The position numbers were made by a program, and so were the translations under genes. From CAYNFP01 sp964396655 (GTDB taxonomy: Bacteria > Bacillota_I > Bacilli_A > RF39 > UBA660), in NCBI GenBank assembly GCA_964396655.1, contig CAYNFP010000014.1:1-13777 (forward strand): a stretch of DNA of 13,777 nucleotides, read 5' to 3'. Positions within the stretch are counted from its first letter, which is position 1, and each line of letters begins with the position of its first letter. Under the pieces are notes generated by a model, which was not told the DNA's origin, did not search any database, and saw nothing but the letters and a program-made list of their open reading frames with translations. Shown here in pieces: positions 6,506-12,439 of the stretch.

Positions 6506-7683
6506 AAAAATATATTTTATTTATTATAATGTTATTTATTCCGTTTATATGTGTAAAGGCGGAAGGTTTAGAAACTTATTCGGATAACATATTTCTTTAT
6601 AATTTAAATGATAAAGAAGTCTTATTAGAACAAAATCAAAATGAAAAAATATATATAGCAAGTCTTACTAAAATAATGACAGTTTTGGTTTCTATTGAAA
6701 ATATAGATAATTTAGATAAAAAAGTTGCATTTCCAACTATAGATTATAATAGTATATATGATTATTCACAAGTAGGATTTACTGAAGGAGAAATTATTTC
6801 TTATAGAGATTTATTAAATGGAGCTTTATTAGCATCAGGAGCGGACGCTACAGAGGCTTTGGCTCTTTTGGTAAGTGATGATAAAGCAGATTTTATAGAC
6901 TTAATGAATAAAACAGCCAAAAAAATAGGATTAAACAACACTTCGTTTTCAAATACAATGGGAAAAGATGATGTTAAGAATTATTCAACAGTTAGTGATG
7001 TTTTTGAACTTTTATCTTATGCTTTAAAAAATAAAGAATTTTATAAAATCTTTACAACTCTTAAATATGAAATGAGTAATGATAAGACTGTTTATAGTAC
7101 TTTGTATTATTACAATAAAAAGGCAAATTTAAATACAGATGGAATAATAGGAGTTAAGACTGGATATACTAATGGTGCTGGTTTATGTATGGCTAGTTTA
7201 TTTAAGAAAAATAATATTAACTATATTTTGATAACCACAAATGCTCCATCTGACACAGATGAACCTCTTCAAGTAATGGATGCAGTTAATATAACAAACT
7301 ACTATTATAATAATTATGAATATATAAATTTAATAGAAGAGGGAGATTTAATTACAACTCTTAAACTTGCACCTTTTAATGTTAAAGAAGAAATATATTC
7401 AAAAGAGACTATTAAAGATTATTTATTAAAAGATAAAGAAATAACTTATGATTATGAAGGAAAAACAAAAATAACAGGAAAAAATAAAATAGGTGATACT
7501 TTAGGTTATTATATAATAAATTATAATGGTAAAGAAGTTAATAGAATAGAAGTAAAAGTAGAAGATAATTTTAAAAATAAATTATGGATTTTTATTGCAA
7601 AATATATTTGGTATTTTATTGGTATAATCGCATTTTATATCACTTTTAAAATTATTTTTAAGAAGAAAAAACGCAGAAATTAA
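6502..7683 (+). CDS. D-alanyl-D-alanine carboxypeptidase (peptidase S11, DacA-like)
   Basis: Enzymes of this family remove the terminal D-alanine from peptidoglycan stem peptides outside the cell. A signal peptide (1-20, cut likely after VKA) is followed by the S11 domain: ASLTK with nucleophile S54 and K57, and the KTG motif at 219-221 (GVKTGYTNGAG). The second active-site motif reads S112-G113-A114 where S-x-N is usual, so the asparagine is replaced. A beta-rich domain like that of PBP5 follows (about 265-355). The protein ends in a true membrane helix (about 361-386) and a KKKKRR tail, instead of the amphipathic helix of PBP5. AAGGTGG (6488-6494) precedes the ATG, inside the PAP2 gene. No terminator is seen after it. 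Activity with the altered motif is uncertain. Confidence 0.92.
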   Translation: MKKYILFIIMLFIPFICVKAEGLETYSDNIFLYNLNDKEVLLEQNQNEKIYIASLTKIMTVLVSIENIDNLDKKVAFPTIDYNSIYDYSQVGFTEGEIISYRDLLNGALLASGADATEALALLVSDDKADFIDLMNKTAKKIGLNNTSFSNTMGKDDVKNYSTVSDVFELLSYALKNKEFYKIFTTLKYEMSNDKTVYSTLYYYNKKANLNTDGIIGVKTGYTNGAGLCMASLFKKNNINYILITTNAPSDTDEPLQVMDAVNITNYYYNNYEYINLIEEGDLITTLKLAPFNVKEEIYSKETIKDYLLKDKEITYDYEGKTKITGKNKIGDTLGYYIINYNGKEVNRIEVKVEDNFKNKLWIFIAKYIWYFIGIIAFYITFKIIFKKKKRRN

Positions 7684-7686
7684 CAT

Positions 7687-7715
7687 TTGACAATATATAT
7701 AAAACAATTTAAAAT
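7687..7715 (+). promoter_or_regulatory. Sigma-A-type promoter for rny
   Basis: TTGACA (7687-7692) and TAAAAT (7710-7715) have a 17-base spacer. Start near 7722, giving a leader of about 45 bases. Confidence 0.8.
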
Positions 7716-7723
7716 AGTATTTA

Positions 7724-7741
7724 GGAGTTTGCAAAAACTTC
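7724..7741 (+). promoter_or_regulatory. Stem-loop at the 5' end of the rny mRNA
   Basis: GGAGTTT (7724-7730) pairs with AAACTTC (7735-7741), including one G-U, around a GCAA tetraloop of the stable GNRA class. It starts about two bases from the predicted 5' end of the transcript and 15 bases before the true ribosome binding site. It could protect the 5' end or be a cleavage or control point. Confidence 0.5.
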
Positions 7742-7766
7742 AAATAAAAATTAATGGAGGATTAAT

Positions 7767-9320
7767 ATGGACGATGTTATTTACTCCATTTTGCTTGTGT
7801 TAATTGGATTAATTGTTGGAGCTGTTGTAGTATTCATAATCAATAAAATAAAAAAAGCAGCAGCACAAAATGAAGCTAATAAGTTAATAGAAAATGCTAG
7901 AAAAGAAGCAGAAAGATTAAAGAGAGATAATGTTCTTGAACTTAAGGAAGAATCTTATAAATTAAAACAACAAACTGAACAAGAAATCAGAGAGAAGAAA
8001 AAAGAACTTAACGATTTGAATGATAGAATTGATAATCGTGAAAGAAGTTTAGATAAAAGAGATGAACTTATTAATGAACGTGAAAAAACATTAGATCAAA
8101 AAGACAAAGATTTATTGGCAAAACAAAAAGAAATTCAAGAAAAAGATGCAAAAATGGAGAAAGTCTTGAAAGAACAAGTTGAACTTCTAGAAAGTATTTC
8201 TGGATTTTCAAAAGAAAAAGCAAAAGCTTTAGTGATGGAAAAAGTAGAAAGTGAAATGACTAGAGAAATAGCTGAATATTTAAAAGAAAGAGAAAATGAA
8301 GCTAAGTTAGAAGCAGATAGAAAAGCAAAAGACCTTATAGTTGGTAGTATGCAAAGATATTCTAATGATGTTACAAATGAACAGACAGTATCTACAGTAG
8401 ATTTACCTAATGATGAAATGAAGGGTAGAATTATTGGAAGAGAAGGACGTAATATTAGAACTATCGAAGCTATAACAGGTGTAGATTTAATTATTGATGA
8501 TACTCCTGAAGTAATTGTTTTATCTAGTTTTGATCCACTTAGACGTGAAATGGCTAAGGTTACTATTGAAGCTTTAATTAAAGATGGAAGAATACATCCA
8601 GCTAGAATTGAAGAACTATATGACAAAGTATGTGAAGATTTTAAAACTATTATAAAAGAAAAAGGTGAAGAGGCTTTATTTGAATTAAATTTAACTAAAG
8701 TAGATCCTAATATAGTTGAATTATTAGGTAAGTTAAATTATAGAACAAGTTATGGACAAAATGCTTTAGCGCATTCTAAAGAAGTTGCTCATTTAGCAGG
8801 ATTACTTGCTTCTGAATTAGGAGAAAATGTAGCACTTGCTAAACGTGCCGGATTATTACATGATATAGGAAAAGCAATTGATTTTGAAGTTGAAGGAAGT
8901 CATGTTGAATTAGGATCAGATTTTGCTAAGAAAAATGGAGAAGATGAAGTTGTAATTAACTCAATTGAATCTCACCATGGAGATAAAGCTCCAACTTCTA
9001 TAGTTTCAGAATTGGTTCAAATAGCTGATGCTTTATCAGCTGCTAGACCCGGAGCTAGAAATGATAGTTTAGAAAACTATGTTAAGAGATTAGAACAATT
9101 AGAAACAATTGGTAATGCAGTTGAAGGTGTTGATAAAACATATGCAATGCAAGCTGGTCGTGAACTTAGAGTAATTGTTAAACCTGAAGAAGTTGATGAT
9201 TTAAAGAGTTATAAAATTGCAAGGGATATTAAAGATAGGGTAGAAGCAGAAATGCAATATCCAGGAACTATTAAAGTTGTTGTAATTAGAGAAACAAGAG
9301 CTGAAGAAGTTGCTAAATAA
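7767..9320 (+). CDS. rny: Ribonuclease Y
   Basis: RNase Y is the membrane-bound endoribonuclease that starts mRNA decay and processing in Firmicutes. The protein is full length (517 aa; about 520 is usual). It has an N-terminal membrane helix (about 5-27), a long charged coiled coil (about 30-190), a KH RNA-binding domain with GRIIGREGRNIR at 220-231, and an HD metal-dependent phosphodiesterase domain with H336 (ALAHSKEV) and the H365-D366 pair in LLHDIGKA, followed by SHHGD. The C-terminal region ends with the usual YPGTIKVVVIRETRA. TGGAGG lies six bases before ATG 7767. In Bacillus rny follows recA directly; here three surface genes separate them. It has its own promoter and terminator. Confidence 0.99.
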   Translation: MDDVIYSILLVLIGLIVGAVVVFIINKIKKAAAQNEANKLIENARKEAERLKRDNVLELKEESYKLKQQTEQEIREKKKELNDLNDRIDNRERSLDKRDELINEREKTLDQKDKDLLAKQKEIQEKDAKMEKVLKEQVELLESISGFSKEKAKALVMEKVESEMTREIAEYLKERENEAKLEADRKAKDLIVGSMQRYSNDVTNEQTVSTVDLPNDEMKGRIIGREGRNIRTIEAITGVDLIIDDTPEVIVLSSFDPLRREMAKVTIEALIKDGRIHPARIEELYDKVCEDFKTIIKEKGEEALFELNLTKVDPNIVELLGKLNYRTSYGQNALAHSKEVAHLAGLLASELGENVALAKRAGLLHDIGKAIDFEVEGSHVELGSDFAKKNGEDEVVINSIESHHGDKAPTSIVSELVQIADALSAARPGARNDSLENYVKRLEQLETIGNAVEGVDKTYAMQAGRELRVIVKPEEVDDLKSYKIARDIKDRVEAEMQYPGTIKVVVIRETRAEEVAK

Positions 9321-9349
9321 AGAATATTTAAAAAAATATTCTTTTTTTT
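9319..9349 (+). terminator. Terminator after rny, stem begins in the stop codon
   Basis: An 11-bp stem pairs AAAGAATATTT (9319-9329) with AAATATTCTTT (9334-9344) around four As, then T-rich to 9349. The first two stem bases belong to the TAA stop (9318-9320). Confidence 0.88.
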
Positions 9350-9359
9350 AATATTTATG

Positions 9360-9388
9360 TTGACAAGTGTATAAGTAACGCATATAAT
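9360..9388 (+). promoter_or_regulatory. Strong promoter for the Nudix regulator gene
   Basis: Perfect TTGACA (9360-9365) and perfect TATAAT (9383-9388) with a 17-base spacer. Start near 9395. The spacer begins with AGTGTATAA, the same AGTGTAT half-site found in the palindrome at 10112-10126, so the gene may regulate itself. Confidence 0.88.
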
Positions 9389-9411
9389 TAAATTAGAAAA
9401 GGAGATATGAT

Positions 9412-10086
9412 ATGGAAGTAAAAAATAAGTTATATCAAAATATTGGAGTTCATGTTATATCATCTATATTTACAGTTGAAAGTGGAAATATAAAAGTGCT
9501 ATTAATAAAAAGAACTAATGAACCATTCAATGGATATTGGGCTTTACCAAGTGGAGCGCTTTATAATAATGAACTTTTAGAAGTCGGAGCTAAAAGAGAA
9601 TTATTTGAAAAAACAGGAATAAAAAATATAAATTTAAAAATGATTGGTTTATTTGATAAAATAAATAGATCTGAACTTATGAGAATGATTGGAGTTTCTT
9701 ATTTAGGAGTTATTGATAATAAAAGAGTTGAAATAGAAAAGATAACACAAAAAACTTCAAATGCTGATTTCTTTAAAATAAATGAAATACCAGATTTAGC
9801 TTATGATCATAACGAAATAATTCAAAAATCTCTAGAAGTTTTAAAAACAAAAATAATAAATTCAAATATATTAAAAAGTTTATTTCCTGGTGAATTTACT
9901 TTACCAGAAGTACAAAAAGTTTATGAAGCTATACTTGAGAAAAAACTTGATAGAAGAAATTTTAGAAAAAAACTATTAAGTTTAAATATAATAGAAGATA
10001 TTAATCAAACCAAAAAGTTTGAAGGTAAGAAACCAGCTAAGTTATATAAGTTTAAGGATAAGATTGAAAATAAGAATGTATTTTAA
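9412..10086 (+). CDS. NrtR-type transcriptional regulator: Nudix domain plus winged helix
   Basis: NrtR-family proteins sense ADP-ribose or related nucleotides through a Nudix fold and bind DNA through a C-terminal winged helix; many control NAD or sugar metabolism. Residues 8-145 form the Nudix domain (VLLIKRTNEPFNGYWALPSG is typical). The Nudix box runs G48 to I70 and reads REL-F-E-K at 62-67, so the last metal-binding glutamate of REUxEE is a lysine, and PGG is PSG. That fits a sensor with weak or no hydrolase activity. Residues about 157-220 (LFPGEFTLPEVQKVYEAI, then DRRNFRKKLL, then KPAKLYKF) are the NrtR winged helix. The ribosome binding site is AAGGAG (9399-9404). Its target is unknown; the neighbours are not recognisable NAD genes. 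Confidence 0.92.
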   Translation: MEVKNKLYQNIGVHVISSIFTVESGNIKVLLIKRTNEPFNGYWALPSGALYNNELLEVGAKRELFEKTGIKNINLKMIGLFDKINRSELMRMIGVSYLGVIDNKRVEIEKITQKTSNADFFKINEIPDLAYDHNEIIQKSLEVLKTKIINSNILKSLFPGEFTLPEVQKVYEAILEKKLDRRNFRKKLLSLNIIEDINQTKKFEGKKPAKLYKFKDKIENKNVF

Positions 10087-10097
10087 AATACATTTTT
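10075..10097 (+). terminator. Palindrome over the regulator's stop codon: weak terminator or operator
   Basis: The 20-base sequence 10075-10094 is a perfect palindrome (AATGTATTTT and its complement). As RNA it gives an 8-bp stem with loop TTAA holding part of the stop codon, followed by only five Ts. As DNA it is a possible operator sharing TGTAT/ATACA with the next palindrome. Confidence 0.5.
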
Positions 10098-10111
10098 AAA
10101 ATAAATATTAA

Positions 10112-10126
10112 GTGTATTAAATACAC
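10112..10126 (+). promoter_or_regulatory. Palindromic candidate operator before the three-gene unknown operon
   Basis: GTGTAT-TAA-ATACAC is a perfect inverted repeat with 6-base arms. It overlaps a possible -10 (TATTAA, 10115-10120) and lies five bases before the GGGAGG ribosome site of the next gene. A regulator bound here would block transcription. The adjacent Nudix/winged-helix protein is the obvious candidate, but that is inference. Confidence 0.5.
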
Positions 10127-10141
10127 AGTTGGGAGGCTGTT

Positions 10142-10384
10142 ATGAGTACGGAAAGAGCAAAAGAAATAAAAGAAACGGTTGGGTTATTAATGTTTGGGTA
10201 TCCCGGGAATTTTAAACTTGAAGAGGTTATTAATATATTAAGTAACAATTTAAAAATAAAAGGTAAAAAAGAGAGGGAATATTTAATTAAAGTATTAGCT
10301 GATATTCTTGATAGTAACACATTACTACATATAGAAGGAGGTTATATTAATGTTACAAAGCCTGTATTTGTAAAAATTAGATAA
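10142..10384 (+). CDS. Hypothetical 80-aa protein, possibly winged-helix-like
   Basis: I do not recognise this protein. It has no membrane segment or signal. Predicted by eye it is mostly helical: a basic first helix (2-17), a helix EEVINILSNNL, a charged turn KIKGKKERE, a helix YLIKVLADILDSN, then a beta hairpin LLHIEGGYINVTK. That order could be a small winged helix. GGGAGG (10131-10136) lies five bases before ATG 10142, and the palindrome at 10112-10126 is just upstream. The next gene starts 20 bases after its stop with a strong ribosome site, so the two are likely one operon. The compact fold and the operator suggest a regulator or antitoxin-like partner, but nothing proves it. Confidence 0.8.
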   Translation: MSTERAKEIKETVGLLMFGYPGNFKLEEVINILSNNLKIKGKKEREYLIKVLADILDSNTLLHIEGGYINVTKPVFVKIR

Positions 10385-10404
10385 ATAAAAAAAGGAGATA
10401 AAAT

Positions 10405-11115
10405 ATGAATTTAATAACAACTCTAAATAATCCAAATATAATTGAGGTATTCTCTATGGAACCTAAAAAAGAAATATTGAAGTATAAAAAACAATATATT
10501 GAAACAATACCATATGGAGAAAGACTATTAGAAGCTTATACGGATATAGAAAAACCATTGGAAAGTGATGAAATAGAAATAAGATATAGTGATATTGATT
10601 CTTTTGGTTATGATAGGTGGGGAGGAGGGCCATTTCATTACGTTATAGCTCCTAGAATATCAGAAGAAGAATATAAAACTCTGTGTAAAAGTTTAATTGA
10701 TAGATATTTAAAGGGAGAATTTAAGTCAGCTAAGGCTAAAAGAATAGTTTATTCTACTTTAGATCAACTTAAATATCAAAAAGAAAAACAACTATATTTA
10801 ATGCGTTACTTGCTAATTACAGAAAAATATTCTTCTGGCAATGATTTAATGAATGGAAAAAAGATGTCTAATATTCTTAGATTAACAAGAGAACTATTCT
10901 TGTTGCAGATGATAGAAAGTGCTGAATTTAAATATATTGCAGAGGAAGAAATAGATGAGCAGTTAAGTTTATTTGATATAAGTCCGGTAGCAAGGGTTAA
11001 TATGTCTGATGTAACTGATTTGATTGGTTATGGAATTATTAAACCTGATGCAATTTTAGCAAAAATAATAGAGGGAAGTAATTTGATATTAGCTAAAATT
11101 AAAAATATGAAATAA
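10405..11115 (+). CDS. Hypothetical 236-aa cytosolic protein with QLSLF motif
   Basis: I do not recognise this protein. It is soluble and mixed in structure: a basic N-terminus (20-32), a DIDSFGYDRWGGGPFHYVIAPR segment (63-84) rich in aromatic and glycine residues that may be a functional core, then long helices (86-180). Residues 178-194 form an acidic stretch that contains Q186-L-S-L-F190, an exact copy of the bacterial sliding-clamp (DnaN) binding consensus QL[S/D]LF. A C-terminal helical part follows. AAGGAG (10392-10397) lies seven bases before ATG 10405, and spacing on both sides fits an operon with the 80-aa and 120-aa genes. A link to DNA replication or repair is suggested only by the motif. 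Confidence 0.82.
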   Translation: MNLITTLNNPNIIEVFSMEPKKEILKYKKQYIETIPYGERLLEAYTDIEKPLESDEIEIRYSDIDSFGYDRWGGGPFHYVIAPRISEEEYKTLCKSLIDRYLKGEFKSAKAKRIVYSTLDQLKYQKEKQLYLMRYLLITEKYSSGNDLMNGKKMSNILRLTRELFLLQMIESAEFKYIAEEEIDEQLSLFDISPVARVNMSDVTDLIGYGIIKPDAILAKIIEGSNLILAKIKNMK

Positions 11116-11174
11116 TTATAAAAAGAATAGAAGAAGATGAAATAAAAGATATTTTAAAAAGAGAGAGGTAACTT

Positions 11175-11537
11175 ATGTTTAATACAAGAGATGTTAGATA
11201 TAATTTTGATGATTATAGTAAAGATAAAGAGACAACATATACTTTTAAATATCCTGTTGGAGATTATTTAGAAAGATTAGATGGGACTGAAATAGTTGAT
11301 AAAATAGAAAGTTATTTAATAGGAACAAATTGTAAAAAAGTTAGATTAATATTAGATATATTTGGAGAAAAAATACTTTCTGAATATTTTGATGAAAGAT
11401 TACTTGATGGCAAATATAAAAAATATGAAAAAATAGTGATTGAACTTAAAAAAGATATATCAGAATTAGGGTTAGGAATTGATTTCAAAATTCCAAAAAT
11501 TACTTTAACGAAAAAAGGTATTGAATATATAAAATAA
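11175..11537 (+). CDS. Hypothetical 120-aa protein
   Basis: I do not recognise this protein. It has no signal or membrane helix, is highly charged, and seems alternately beta (TYTFKYPVGDYL; KVRLILDIFG; KIVIELKKDI) and helical (TEIVDKIESYLIG; ILSEYFDERLLDG). The end, KITLTKKGIEYIK, resembles the last strand of a small winged-helix or two-layer domain but is too short to assign. AGAGAGG (11162-11168) lies six bases before ATG 11175. The 59 bases after the previous gene hold no terminator or clear promoter, so it is probably the third gene of the operon starting at 10142. No terminator follows it either; the next gene has its own -10. Confidence 0.78.
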   Translation: MFNTRDVRYNFDDYSKDKETTYTFKYPVGDYLERLDGTEIVDKIESYLIGTNCKKVRLILDIFGEKILSEYFDERLLDGKYKKYEKIVIELKKDISELGLGIDFKIPKITLTKKGIEYIK

Positions 11538-11566
11538 AATATCTATAAAAATAAAATAAATTATTG

Positions 11567-11572
11567 TATAAT
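11567..11572 (+). promoter_or_regulatory. Possible promoter (-10) for the dehydrogenase gene
   Basis: A perfect TATAAT preceded directly by TG. No -35 hexamer is visible at 16-18 bases, so the promoter would be weak or the gene is read from upstream. Start near 11579, leaving a leader of about 11 bases that contains the ribosome site GGTGAT (11581-11586). Confidence 0.45.
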
Positions 11573-11589
11573 TACTTTAGGGTGATTAT

Positions 11590-12345
11590 ATGAGAGCGTT
11601 AATAACAGGAGCTTCTAGTGGTATAGGACTAGAATTTGCTAAAGAATTAAATGAATTAGGATATGATTTAATATTAGTATCTAGAGATGAAAAAAAGTTA
11701 AAAGAAGTATCAAAAGATTTAAAAGGTGAAGTTGAATTAATTACAATGGATTTATCAATTGAAGAAAATCTATATAGTCTTTATGATAAAACCAAAGATA
11801 GAGTTGATCTACTTATTAACAATGCTGGTTTTGGAATATTTGGTAAATTTATTGAAACAGATTTAGATGAAGAATTAAATTTAATTGATTTAAATATTAA
11901 AGCATATCATATACTTACTAAATTATTCTTAAAAGATATGGTTAAAAGAGATAGTGGAAGAATACTTAATGTTGCTTCTTCAGCAGCTTTTCAACCCGGG
12001 CCACTATTATCAAGTTATTATGCATCAAAATCTTATGTTTATAGTTTGACTATGGCTATTTATGAAGAGTTAAGAAGAAGTAAAAGTAATGTACATATTA
12101 GTGTATTATGTCCAGGACCCGTTAATACTTGTTTTAATGAAAGAGCAAAAGTATCATTTAATGTAAAAGCTTTGGAAGTAGAAGAAGTTGTTAAATATAC
12201 TATTGATAAAATGTTTAATGATAAATTAGTAATTATACCAGGATTTTTAATTAAATTAGCGGTATTTTCAAATAGAATATTTAGTAGAAAATTTATTCTT
12301 AAAATAGCATATAGAATACAAAAAGCCAAAAAAGATAACAAATAA
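11590..12345 (+). CDS. Short-chain dehydrogenase/reductase (classical SDR)
   Basis: This is an NAD(P)-dependent oxidoreductase of 251 residues, the usual length of a classical SDR. The cofactor motif TGASSGIG is at 6-13; R32 after the second strand (VSRDEK) favours NADP(H). MDLS (about 53-56) binds the adenine, NNAG is at 77-80, the catalytic serine is S130 (NVASS), and the active-site pair is Y143 and K147 in SYYASKS. CPGPVNT (174-180) is the typical post-active-site loop. The C-terminal 50 residues contain a hydrophobic stretch (FLIKLAVFSNRIF) and a basic tail found in the SDR branch often named DltE- or YqjQ-like. The substrate cannot be read from sequence. A terminator follows. Confidence 0.94.
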   Translation: MRALITGASSGIGLEFAKELNELGYDLILVSRDEKKLKEVSKDLKGEVELITMDLSIEENLYSLYDKTKDRVDLLINNAGFGIFGKFIETDLDEELNLIDLNIKAYHILTKLFLKDMVKRDSGRILNVASSAAFQPGPLLSSYYASKSYVYSLTMAIYEELRRSKSNVHISVLCPGPVNTCFNERAKVSFNVKALEVEEVVKYTIDKMFNDKLVIIPGFLIKLAVFSNRIFSRKFILKIAYRIQKAKKDNK

Positions 12346-12374
12346 AATAAAGGAAAAATAATTTCCTTTATTTT
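12344..12374 (+). terminator. Terminator after the dehydrogenase, stem begins in the stop codon
   Basis: A 13-bp stem pairs AAAATAAAGGAAA (12344-12356) with TTTCCTTTATTTT (12362-12374) around a 5-base loop. The first two stem bases are the end of TAA (12343-12345). The A/T symmetry could also serve an opposite-strand transcript. Confidence 0.82.
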
Positions 12375-12381
12375 CTAATAT

Positions 12382-12409
12382 TTGACAAAATAAAAAATAT
12401 ATATATAAT
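12382..12409 (+). promoter_or_regulatory. Promoter for the last gene
   Basis: TTGACA (12382-12387) and TATAAT (12404-12409) with a 16-base spacer. Start near 12417, about 23 bases before the chosen ATG at 12440. Confidence 0.8.
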
Positions 12410-12439
12410 AAAAGTTAATTTAAAATTATGGGAGGTAAA

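Noticed and set aside
8135..8626. 163-codon open frame on the - strand opposite rny
   Set aside because: It lies wholly within the well-supported rny gene, has no ribosome site, and its Ser/Ile-rich composition is the mirror of a Lys/Glu-rich coding strand.
10117..10320. 67-codon - strand frame opposite the 80-aa gene
   Set aside because: The + strand gene has a strong ribosome site and operon spacing; the reverse frame has none.
12428..12439. Upstream ATG start for the last gene
   Set aside because: It lacks a ribosome site and would include GGGAGG, which correctly precedes ATG 12440.
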